Shown one piece after another: positions 56,991 through 64,000 of a stretch of DNA of 64,000 bases. Where the stretch lies: NCBI RefSeq assembly GCF_000265425.1, contig NC_018014.1, forward strand, positions 3,348,001-3,412,000, in the 5' to 3' direction. The DNA comes from Terriglobus roseus DSM 18391 (GTDB lineage Bacteria; Acidobacteriota; Terriglobia; Terriglobales; Acidobacteriaceae). Position numbers and translations under genes: made by a program. The notes beneath the pieces were generated by a model. It searched no databases, was not told the DNA's origin, and saw only the letters and a list, made by a program, of their open reading frames with translations. Every line of letters begins with the position of its first letter. Position 1 is the stretch's first letter.

Positions 56991-59453
56991 ATGAGCAAGA
57001 GTTTTTCCTTTCAGCTTGGCATAGTCGGTGCTGGACCTGGAGGTCTTGCACCTCTCTTTGCCGCCGCACGGTACGGGAGACTCGCCGAACTGCTGTTGGG
57101 CGGAGTTCTGATCGTTGAAAAGGCGTCTGCCATTGGTGCAGGACGGCTGGATGGGTACACGATCCCATCGGACAGCCCCGCCGAAGCGTTTCTGGATGCG
57201 GTCGAAAAGTCTGCCGAGCCGGAGTTGCGCGAACTGCTGGAAGATCCGACGGCCAGGGCGCTGGCTGAGCTGCGCGGGCAGACGGTACCGCTCCGAATGG
57301 CGGCGGAGTTCCTGTCTGTCGCTTCGCAGCGGCTTTGCTCGTTGGTTGCGCGGTCTCCGGGGAGCGCTGTCCTGCTGGAGCACGAGGTCGTTTCCGTCCA
57401 GCAGAGCGGCGACCGCTTGTGGAAGGTCTGCGTGCGCGACTTGCAGACTGGCCGCGAGCAGGTGTTCCGGTGCCGTTCCGTCCATATGGCTACCGGAGCT
57501 CATCAGCCTGCCGATCGTCTGTATACCGAGCCGGTAGGCGATGCGCCTCTGTCGCCTCGCTTTTCGGACAAGCTGATGCAGTCGGGCGTGTTGTTTTCGC
57601 CGCGTGGCATGGAAGAGGTGCGGGAGCGGCTACGCGAAGCGGAGAGTCCGCAGATCGTGATCGTCGGCGGCTCGACGAGCGCGGGAGCGGCGGCCGTGCA
57701 GCTTCTGCGGCAGGATGCCGTTCCACTGCAGGCTGGGAGCGTCGCATTGCTGCATCGCAGTCCCCTGCGGCTGTTTTATGCGTCGGCTGAGGATGCAATC
57801 GCCGATGGCTACTCCGACTTTGAGCCAGAGGACGTCTGTCACATCAGCGGTCGCGTCTTTCGGTTGTCGGGCTTTCGATTTGAAGCGAAGGACCTGTTCC
57901 GCGGTGCACTTGGACTGCCGGGGCGCACGCCTGACCCACGGCTGAAGCTGATCGCATTGAAGAGCGAAAGAGCGACGGCGGAAGAGGCTCTTGAGCGAGC
58001 GGACCTGATCATTGCGGCGATGGGATACCGTCCGCGCATGTGTTCCGTGCTGGATGGCGATGGCATGCAGATCCCGCTGCACGAGCCTGTCTCAGGCGAC
58101 TGGGCAACGGTGGATCAGCGTTGCCGGGTGCTGAACGTGGACAAGAAGCCATTGGCCGGGCTCACGGCGATGGGCCTTGCCGTGGGACCAGCGGCGAGCC
58201 ATGCGCTTGGTGGCGAGGCCAACTATCGCGGCCAGGTGAACAGCCTCTGGCTATGGCAGAACACGCTTGGGCTGCGGGTGGTGGAAGAGGTTCTGAAGCG
58301 GACGACTGCGACGACTTTGCCGCTGATGCGTCCGTACGTCCCTACTCTCAGCCGGCACCTGACCGAGTTGCAGGCGATCGAGGAGTCAGGGACCTATTCC
58401 AACTTCGGTCCGGTGAACACACGCTTTGAGCAACAGATTGTGTCTTCTCTCTTCGATGGCGAAGGTCATTGCCTGACGGCTTGCAACGCTACGCTGGCAC
58501 TGATGCTGGCGATAAAGAATGCGATCGGCGAGGCATCGCCCGCAAAGCGCTACGCACTGATGCCGTCGTTCACCTTCGCCGCGGCCGCGCAGGCTGCACT
58601 GTGGTGCGGTCTGACTCCGCTGTACTGCGATATCGAGCCGGGAACGTGGCTGCCCTCCCGCGAGAGTGAGATGTCGTTGCTTCAGGAATACGCGGGAGAG
58701 ATTGCTGTCATTGTGCCGAATGCGACGTTTGGCAACAACCTGAGCCTGGAGCATTACGAAGCGATCTCAGAGAGCACGGGCATTCCGATCGTGGTCGATG
58801 CGGCTGCTTCCCTTGGCTCGCTCAACTGCCGTGGCGAGGCATTTGGCAAGGGGTCTTCCTTTCCCATCGTGTTCTCAATGCATGCGACCAAGAGCTTTGC
58901 GACGGGCGAAGGCGGACTGCTGTATTGCTCGCAGGCGAGCACCATTGAGCGGCTGCGCACGATGGCCTCGTTCGGTTTTGGAGAGCGCCGCACCGCCACC
59001 ATGCCCGGCCTGAACGCAAAGATGTCCGAGGTTGCTGCGCTGACGGCTTCGCTGCAGTTGCAGGCATTCCCAGAGCTAATGCTGGAGCGTGAGGCGATCT
59101 CGCGGCGGTACGCGACGGAATTACAGGGCCGTGTGGAACGCCAGGTCACGTGTGGAAAGCGACAGGCGAGAACCTTCGAGAGCGTTTTGCTGCCGCAGCA
59201 CCTGGCGCCCTTCCGGTCGCAGATCATGTCACTGCTGCAGGAGCAGGGCGTGATGACCGGATCGTACTTCTGCCCGCACCTTGCGCAGCAGGTCTACCTG
59301 CGGGAACGGTCCGTGTGCCCGCCGCTGCCAGTCAGTGACGATATCGCCTCTCGTGTCCTGTCCCTGCCGCTGCTGCATGGAATGACGGCGATGGATGTGG
59401 GCGCGGTGGTGGAGACCCTGTTTCAGGCTATCGATACCTTCGCTTGGACGTGA
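56991..59453 (+). CDS. Fusion: FAD/NAD(P)-dependent oxidoreductase plus DegT/DnrJ/EryC1/StrS aminotransferase
   Basis: 820 residues in one uninterrupted frame. Residues 1-445 form a flavoprotein with GAGPGGLAPL (FAD Rossmann), ATGAHQPADRL, a second nucleotide site IVGGSTSAGAAAVQLL (225-235) and IAAMGYRP, the layout of lysine/ornithine N-hydroxylase-like and related monooxygenases. Residues 465-820 are a PLP sugar aminotransferase: YSNFGPVNTRFEQ, TACNATLALMLA, PSFTFAAAAQAALWCGL, VVDAAASLGSL and HATKSFATGEGG with Lys634 as the probable Schiff-base lysine. One chain could aminate and oxidise a sugar or sugar nucleotide. Substrate unknown. A GT2 gene follows. Confidence 0.85.
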   Translation: MSKSFSFQLGIVGAGPGGLAPLFAAARYGRLAELLLGGVLIVEKASAIGAGRLDGYTIPSDSPAEAFLDAVEKSAEPELRELLEDPTARALAELRGQTVPLRMAAEFLSVASQRLCSLVARSPGSAVLLEHEVVSVQQSGDRLWKVCVRDLQTGREQVFRCRSVHMATGAHQPADRLYTEPVGDAPLSPRFSDKLMQSGVLFSPRGMEEVRERLREAESPQIVIVGGSTSAGAAAVQLLRQDAVPLQAGSVALLHRSPLRLFYASAEDAIADGYSDFEPEDVCHISGRVFRLSGFRFEAKDLFRGALGLPGRTPDPRLKLIALKSERATAEEALERADLIIAAMGYRPRMCSVLDGDGMQIPLHEPVSGDWATVDQRCRVLNVDKKPLAGLTAMGLAVGPAASHALGGEANYRGQVNSLWLWQNTLGLRVVEEVLKRTTATTLPLMRPYVPTLSRHLTELQAIEESGTYSNFGPVNTRFEQQIVSSLFDGEGHCLTACNATLALMLAIKNAIGEASPAKRYALMPSFTFAAAAQAALWCGLTPLYCDIEPGTWLPSRESEMSLLQEYAGEIAVIVPNATFGNNLSLEHYEAISESTGIPIVVDAAASLGSLNCRGEAFGKGSSFPIVFSMHATKSFATGEGGLLYCSQASTIERLRTMASFGFGERRTATMPGLNAKMSEVAALTASLQLQAFPELMLEREAISRRYATELQGRVERQVTCGKRQARTFESVLLPQHLAPFRSQIMSLLQEQGVMTGSYFCPHLAQQVYLRERSVCPPLPVSDDIASRVLSLPLLHGMTAMDVGAVVETLFQAIDTFAWT

Positions 59454-59513
59454 AGCGCGTGTGCCGCACGCATGACAGAGGATGTAGTCTGAGGCCCTGA
59501 GGCGAAGGAAGAC

Positions 59514-60461
59514 ATGACGTCGTTCGAGACCGGTGGAGTGCGCACAGCAACGCTAGCGATCGTGATCCCTGTCTATAACGGCAGGAAGCATCTTGAAGAG
59601 ACGCTGCGGAGCTGCCTGGACCAGGTGTGCACGGCCGATGAAATCATTGTGGTCGAGGATGGATCGCCGATGCCGTCGCGCGACATCGTGGAGAAGATGC
59701 CGGGCGTGCGGTATGTTCTGCAGGCAAACGGAGGCGTTTCAAGCGCGAGAAACCATGGGGCATCTTTGGCAACGGCCGACTGGATCTGCTTTCTGGATCA
59801 GGATGATGTCCTATCACCGGATCATCTGGAACAGTTCTCGCAGGCGATTCAGGCAGGTGTGAAGGCGGATCTGTTTTACGCGCCGCGGCTGGTGCTTTCC
59901 TGCACCGACGGTGTCTGGACAACGCGTCCCGCTTCCGCCCCGACGACACCGGCGGAGCTGTCGCGGGTGTTGCCGACTCGTTGCCCCTTTCCACCGAGCG
60001 GGATCTGTGTCCGCAAAGCAATCTTTGACGATGCGGGTGGATTCCGGTCACGATACGACCTTGCCGAGGATTGGGAGTTCTGGCTGCGGCTGACCGCTTT
60101 TGGAGCCAGGTTTCATCTGCTGCCGAATGCGACTGTCTGTTACCGCGTCCACCTGGAAAGCAACAGTCACAGGCCGATCCCGATCCTGACCGCAAACCTG
60201 CGTGTGATCCGGGAGCAGATTGTTCCGAATCTTTCCTTCTGGAAGAAGCTTTGGATGGGGAGGCGCCTGATCAGTGCGCAGGAGGCAGATGCAGCGATCC
60301 TGTTGCGGCAGATGCGCCAGAAAGGCGCGACACGACTGCTGGTGCAATCGATTGTGCGCTTCCCGACCGGCGGCTGGCGCCGCTACAAGATTGCGACTCA
60401 TATGATTACGCGCAATGTCGAAGGGATGCTGCGACGCAGGAGTCGGAGGGCTCGCGCCTGA
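59514..60461 (+). CDS. Glycosyltransferase family 2
   Basis: 315 residues. GT-A motifs: LAIVIPVYNGRKHLEETLRS, VVEDGSPMP, GVSSARNHGASLATADWICF, LDQDDVL (DxD), then PPSGICVRKAIFDDAGGFRS and AEDWEFWLRL. No helices. It lies 60 bases downstream of the flavoprotein-aminotransferase fusion and is a natural candidate to transfer the sugar made by that enzyme, which is inference from position. Confidence 0.9.
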   Translation: MTSFETGGVRTATLAIVIPVYNGRKHLEETLRSCLDQVCTADEIIVVEDGSPMPSRDIVEKMPGVRYVLQANGGVSSARNHGASLATADWICFLDQDDVLSPDHLEQFSQAIQAGVKADLFYAPRLVLSCTDGVWTTRPASAPTTPAELSRVLPTRCPFPPSGICVRKAIFDDAGGFRSRYDLAEDWEFWLRLTAFGARFHLLPNATVCYRVHLESNSHRPIPILTANLRVIREQIVPNLSFWKKLWMGRRLISAQEADAAILLRQMRQKGATRLLVQSIVRFPTGGWRRYKIATHMITRNVEGMLRRRSRRARA

Positions 60462-60462
60462 C

Positions 60463-61014
60463 TTACTTTGCTGCAGCCGCCTTCAGATGGATGTGAAGGG
60501 CCTGCAGCTTGTTCGTCAGAGCTTCCGTGTCGATGAACGATTCATCGGGCGTGCCGATGTTGGTGATGTTTCCTGAGCCGAAGTGAATGCTGTAGTCGGA
60601 CGGATGGTATTCACCGTTTCGCTGTATTGAGAATGCGGGCGCGACGCCATGAAGCGTGACACTCTTCTCCCCAGCGCTGATCGACGCCTGCACTACGCCG
60701 AGTGTGGCGATCAGGTGAAGATCTTCTTCCGGTTGCTTGCTCTTTACCTTACGCGCCAGCGTGATGTCTAGCTGCGCCGCGCCTAGATTGATCGCGATGG
60801 TTGGGTGCAGTGGCACGGCGATCCGGAAGCGTTCGCCCGGTTCGAGTGTGAGGACACCTGACGCGTCCAGATCCTTCTCCGCCGGTGCTGCTGCGTCGGC
60901 CTTGTTCGTGTTTTCAGCCGGCCTGGCCGGTGATACCTGCGCGGCGAGCGAACTGCAGCCAATACAGAGGAGCAGAGCGAAGGCACTTGTGTAACTGTGT
61001 CGATCAATTCGCAA
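60463..61014 (-). CDS. Secreted protein of unknown function
   Basis: 183 residues from a TTG start that lies inside the end of the HD-GYP gene (11-base overlap). Residues 7-26 form a signal peptide (SAFALLLCIGCSSLAAQ); the IGCSS part also looks like a lipobox. A charged Ala/Glu/Lys linker precedes a beta-rich domain (VLTLEPGERFRIAVPLHPTI, SIHFGSGNITNIG). No named family was recognised. Translational coupling to the HD-GYP gene suggests a shared function in envelope or c-di-GMP control. Confidence 0.65.
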   Translation of the reverse strand: MRIDRHSYTSAFALLLCIGCSSLAAQVSPARPAENTNKADAAAPAEKDLDASGVLTLEPGERFRIAVPLHPTIAINLGAAQLDITLARKVKSKQPEEDLHLIATLGVVQASISAGEKSVTLHGVAPAFSIQRNGEYHPSDYSIHFGSGNITNIGTPDESFIDTEALTNKLQALHIHLKAAAAK

Positions 61015-61651
61015 TGAGAGCTCCCGACATTTCCAGCTTCAGAAATCGTTGTGCGCTAAATGCAAGTTCTGCCACGCCCTCCGCGAAGACTCCGAAGAGC
61101 GGCCCGTCGAGCTCTGATGTCATGACACTCATGATTTCAAGCGGTCTTCGGGGACTGGGTCTGTAGCTTCGTTCTTCAATCAGCGCGGAGAATACGTCAC
61201 ACAGTGTCACCATTCGGACAAGCCTGCCAATCTTCTCTGCGTGAAATCTGTGAGGATATCCTGACCCGTCCAGCCTCTCATGGTGGAGGTGAACGAGTTC
61301 CAGTATTGCAGGGTCCCAGCCATCTTCCTTGAGTAGCCGATACCCAAACTCTGGATGTCGTTCCAGTTCGATGCGCTCGGCAGAGGTGAGGGGGCCATTT
61401 TTTTGAAGGATAAGTCTATCGATCAAGACCTTGCCGACATCGTGGAGAAGCGCGCCGGTAACGAGGAGTAGCTCGTCCCCTGTCGACAGAGAGACCGAAC
61501 GGGCAAAGACGGACGCGATTGCGCCTGCAAGCAGGCTGTGCTGGAACAATTGCAGATCATGCGACTGCATTTTGTTGAGCCAGTACTCGATGCGCGGAGT
61601 CTGCCTCGTTTTCTGGAAGAGACACAGCCCCAGTTCTAGCTCGCAAGACAT
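61004..61651 (-). CDS. HD-GYP domain protein, probable c-di-GMP phosphodiesterase
   Basis: 215 residues from ATG 61651; GTG 61669 would add six. The HD motif is GALLHDVGKVLIDRLIL, followed by HPEFGYRLL, VHLHHERLDGSGYPHR (the HHE and GYP elements) and LVRMVTLCDVFSALIEERSY. All key residues of the metal site are visible. It is short, with no membrane or receiver domain. It would hydrolyse c-di-GMP, opposing the cyclase at 54553, so the locus encodes both synthesis and breakdown. Confidence 0.88.
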   Translation of the reverse strand: MSCELELGLCLFQKTRQTPRIEYWLNKMQSHDLQLFQHSLLAGAIASVFARSVSLSTGDELLLVTGALLHDVGKVLIDRLILQKNGPLTSAERIELERHPEFGYRLLKEDGWDPAILELVHLHHERLDGSGYPHRFHAEKIGRLVRMVTLCDVFSALIEERSYRPSPRRPLEIMSVMTSELDGPLFGVFAEGVAELAFSAQRFLKLEMSGALIAN

Positions 61652-62138
61652 ATAGAGAAATGGTTGCACGTTCCTGGAAGAAAAAGAGCAATTTTGTTTC
61701 TGTTGTGTCGAAAATTATCGTCACTATGTCGGGAATAATGCATTGTGGAAACTTTGCGTGAAGTTTCGCACAGGTGCTGGTCACCCGCAGGATGAAAATG
61801 CCTGCGGATTGCTGATGGGATTTACCGGCGTTCCGCCGCTTAGTAAGAGACAGTCTGCGTATCCGGAGCGCGCTACCGCGGGGCGCAGAAGCACGCACAC
61901 CGGGCCCGACATCCTGAGATGTGGCCAGTCGTTAGGAAAATACGTGGTGACTTTTCCGGGCGCAGTCGATGAGCCGATACAGCAATGCCCCCTTGCGGGG
62001 AATGCGCGACAGTGACCGATCTGGCATTTCTGGCTTTGTTTGAGATGGATGGACTACCGGATTGCGGCGAGGGGCTTTGGCTCCTGAAGCAGTGGGTCCA
62101 GAGCGACGGGATTCGGCTTCCGTTGCTGTGAGTCATCC

Positions 62139-62344
62139 TGGCGGCTGAAGCCGCGTGGGCTGGAAGGCTGTGATTTTATCTCGGCGGCTGAAGCCGTGGC
62201 TTTGGAACTTGGCTTTCTATCTCGGCGGCTGAAGCCGCTTGATCGGCGAAGATTGAGAGCCATCCCGGTCTGCTATCTCGGCGGCTGAAGCCGCTTGATC
62301 GGCGAAGATTGGGAGCTATCCCGGTCTGCTATCTCGGCGGCGAG
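62139..62344. repeat. REP-like GCGGCTGAAGCCGC palindromes in 56-base tandem units
   Basis: Four copies of the imperfect palindrome GGCGGCTGAAGCCG occur at about 62139, 62182, 62222 and 62279, plus a truncated fifth at 62334. Two complete tandem units of 56 bases (62217-62272 and 62273-62328) differ at only a few positions, and a third starts at 62329 (CTATCTCGGCGG) before diverging. Each palindrome can fold as GCGGCT-GA-AGCCGC. Confidence 0.85.
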
Positions 62345-62583
62345 GCCTGGTCCTTTCCGGGCACCCTACAGATTCTGCTGCCGCGGCCTGAATGGCTGAA
62401 CGTGGGAACGTTGCGCCGCAAAGGTAATCCTGTATTCCTAAAGTTCCTGGAGCACACAGTGTCGAGTGCTGACTGCAACCGCGTGTCGATGCAGTTCCCT
62501 GAGCCACCGCCAACGAAGCGGGTGCCGTTGGTGTTTGGGCCCAGAGTCTGATCCGTTCGACCGGGGCGCACGCAGCAAAAGTA

Positions 62584-62622
62584 ATGGGCAGGCCAGCGAA
62601 GAATTCGCATGAGCCTGCCCAT
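62584..62622 (-). terminator. Hairpin terminator for the leftward isomerase gene
   Basis: ATGGGCAGGC (62584-62593) and GCCTGCCCAT (62613-62622) are perfect ten-base arms around a 19-base loop. On the minus strand it follows the stop at 62644, and the sequence after it reads CTTTTGC. Confidence 0.65.
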
Positions 62623-62643
62623 GACCTGTTTGAGACTAAGTGC

Positions 62644-63795
62644 TTAGAGCGCTGCCATGACCTCGCGGTAGAGGTACTGTGCGCCTTCGATGCCGTCCCA
62701 CGGACCGTCTTCATACTCGAGCGCGAAGACACCTTCGTAGCCGCTGTTGAGCATGATGCGGACGTTGCGCTGGACGTCCGGGTTCTCCCAGCGATCCCAG
62801 AACTTTGCGTGGCAGGTGGTGTGTGCGTAGGGAGCCAGGTCTGCGAGTGCGTGGTACAGCAGGTACTTATGCTCCCAGTTGCAGAAGTCTGGCGAGGCTT
62901 CGCAGTACGGGTTGTTGACTTCGTCGACGATGATCTTAATGTTGATCGGGTTTGCCGTCAGGCCCCAGTGGTTTTCGAGGGTGACCTTCACGCCGAGTTT
63001 CGCTCCGTATTCCGCCATCTCCTGGAAGGACTCGATGCACTTGGTGAGGTATTCCTCGATCTTGGGGTTCTTGGGATAGCTGGTCTCGTTGGGTTCCGGC
63101 CACGGCGCAATGCGCGGGCCGCCGCTGTTTACACGCATGCTCTTTGCACCGATGATGGCAGCGCCGTCGAGCCACTTCTTGGCGACTTCAACGCCGGCAC
63201 GACGCTTTGTCTCATCCAGTTCGCAGATGTCGCGCGGTGCGTTGTTGGAGATGTGATGACAGAAGACACCTTCCGCCTTCTGCTTTGCCGCCATGCGCTC
63301 GAGCCATTTGCGGGAGTTCGGCTTGGAGGGATCAAACTCTGTGATGTCGCGCGGCTTGCCGTCGTACCCGTAGATGGTCGACTTTACATACTGGCTTTCA
63401 TCGTTGGCGTCACCGAAGAGGCTGGACCACATATCCATCTTGGTGACGCCTTCGAAGGTCTTCTTGGTGAAGGCAGGAAAGTCGAGCATGGTGATGCTGC
63501 CGTACTTTGCCTGCATCTTGTCGACGGTGGGCTTGTCGCCGACGTTGCCACGGTTCTTGAAGATCCAGCGAATGGGATAGCTGTTCGACGCGATGCGGGC
63601 GACCTTCTCGCGGTCGCTGAGTGCACGCTTTACACCGGCGTGCGTGATGGGCTCAGGCGTGCCGCCCTTCGGCAAGTTCTGCGCTGCTGCTTCTGCCGCG
63701 GTACCGGCGAGCAGAGTGGCTGCAACTGCGCCACCTGCTCCCCGAAGAAAGTTACGGCGGTCGAGGCCGTTCGTCATCTCAGTGCGTGAACTCAT
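62644..63795 (-). CDS. Tat-exported sugar phosphate isomerase/epimerase family protein
   Basis: 383 residues from ATG 63795, chosen because AAGGGAG lies six bases upstream; ATG 63822 is the far alternative. A twin-arginine signal is visible (DRRNFLRGAGGAVAATLLAG), so the protein folds in the cytoplasm and is exported. The TIM-barrel core has likely metal ligands in VTLENHWGL (Glu/His), a Glu-Asp pair in VFALEYEDGPWDG and histidines in TTCHAKFWDRW. The substrate is unknown; such periplasmic isomerase-like proteins are frequent in Acidobacteriota and Planctomycetota sugar loci. The gene downstream of the right edge is of the same superfamily. Confidence 0.8.
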   Translation of the reverse strand: MSSRTEMTNGLDRRNFLRGAGGAVAATLLAGTAAEAAAQNLPKGGTPEPITHAGVKRALSDREKVARIASNSYPIRWIFKNRGNVGDKPTVDKMQAKYGSITMLDFPAFTKKTFEGVTKMDMWSSLFGDANDESQYVKSTIYGYDGKPRDITEFDPSKPNSRKWLERMAAKQKAEGVFCHHISNNAPRDICELDETKRRAGVEVAKKWLDGAAIIGAKSMRVNSGGPRIAPWPEPNETSYPKNPKIEEYLTKCIESFQEMAEYGAKLGVKVTLENHWGLTANPINIKIIVDEVNNPYCEASPDFCNWEHKYLLYHALADLAPYAHTTCHAKFWDRWENPDVQRNVRIMLNSGYEGVFALEYEDGPWDGIEGAQYLYREVMAAL

Positions 63796-63837
63796 GTGTT
63801 TCTCCCTTGCCAGATCGTTCATTTGGGTACCACGCGT

Positions 63838-64000
63838 TTAGGCGAGTGCTTGTTTCCACTCGCGGAGCCGCTTCACTCCGAGCTCGATGTCCGCCTTCCG
63901 CTTTGCAGCATCTGGCTCCTCACGCTCGATGGTCAGCAGGCCCGTATAGTTCATTCTCTTGAGAAGTTTTAAGAAGCCCGGGAAGTCGACTTCGCCTTCG
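63838..64000 (-). CDS. Sugar phosphate isomerase/epimerase, C-terminal end (truncated by window)
   Basis: About 53 residues plus a TAA stop are readable from the right edge: EGEVDFPGFLKLLKRMNYTG, then LLTIEREEPD and a basic helical tail ending in REWKQALA. The VDFPGFLK-x-L-x-x-x-x-YxG-x-L-x-IE-x-E pattern is the C-terminal strand and metal Glu of AP-endonuclease-2/xylose-isomerase-like TIM barrels. It is upstream of, and in the same direction as, the Tat-exported relative, so the two probably form one unit. Confidence 0.75.
   Translation of the reverse strand, partial: EGEVDFPGFLKLLKRMNYTGLLTIEREEPDAAKRKADIELGVKRLREWKQALA

Larger units (their letters stand above)
61670..62643. other. 974-base intergenic region with repeats, no supported gene
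   Basis: Short open frames occur on both strands, but none has a ribosome site, recognisable domain or consistent composition. The right half holds REP-like palindromes. The segment separates the exopolysaccharide block from the sugar-isomerase genes at the right edge and may mark an insertion boundary. Confidence 0.55.

Noticed and set aside
61743-62015. 90-residue plus-strand frame in the repeat-rich gap
   Set aside because: No ribosome site, no recognisable domain, biased composition, and competing frames on the opposite strand.
62309-62551. 80-residue plus-strand frame after the REP-like repeats
   Set aside because: It begins inside a repeat unit and lacks a ribosome site or similarity to a known family.

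Overview
The window looks like a chromosomal segment from a soil-type member of the Acidobacteriota, probably class Terriglobia (Terriglobus/Granulicella/Edaphobacter relatives). This is inferred from high GC, the dense pentose/rhamnose catabolic genes, PQQ-type sugar dehydrogenases, an exosortase/EpsI/PEP-CTERM exopolysaccharide locus, and frequent TTG/GTG starts. No rRNA, tRNA, CRISPR array, prophage or intact insertion sequence was seen.

Region 1 (1-16.6 kb) is a plant-sugar utilisation block. It holds the end of a PQQ beta-propeller protein, a ThuA-like protein, a sugar isomerase/epimerase overlapping a Gfo/Idh/MocA oxidoreductase, a ROK regulator, xylulokinase, xylose isomerase, a sodium:solute symporter with a small membrane protein, a rhamnose-type isomerase facing RhaT, an unusual IclR-HTH plus sugar-binding regulator, a PQQ sugar dehydrogenase and an SMP-30-like secreted protein. 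The right edge (62.6-64 kb) returns to the same theme with two more isomerase/epimerase genes.

Region 2 (16.6-61.7 kb) is one very large exopolysaccharide and protein-sorting locus. Its core is a divergent pair of transcription units. The leftward unit is exosortase, EpsI, TPR lipoprotein and flippase. The rightward unit is outer-membrane export protein, beta-barrel, Wzc-like chain-length protein, ExeA-like ATPase, tyrosine kinase, priming sugar transferase and glycosyltransferase. Around it lie a Wzy-like polymerase, a GT39-like membrane glycosyltransferase, further GT2/GT4 enzymes, deacetylase-like proteins, an AlgD/Ugd-type dehydrogenase, a GalE-type epimerase, a flavoprotein-aminotransferase fusion, a GGDEF and an HD-GYP protein, one clear PEP-CTERM protein and one mini-protein with a similar tail.

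The most coherent new signal is regulatory. Five -24/-12 (sigma-54) promoter matches with exact GG-N10-GC geometry lie in front of exopolysaccharide or sorting genes (16656, 27551, 28570, 34470, and 49377 on the minus strand). The window also encodes two NtrC-type activators back to back: one with intact AAA+ motifs but an apparently dead receiver, the other lacking the GAFTGA loop and the Walker B glutamate. No histidine kinase is present. TGCAA-N4-TTGCA inverted repeats near two of these promoters and between the two activator genes are candidate activator sites. The second notable signal is three copies of an unrecognised exported protein family (20787, 26417, 53516), each beside polysaccharide genes. 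The third is the single-chain flavoprotein-aminotransferase fusion at 56991.
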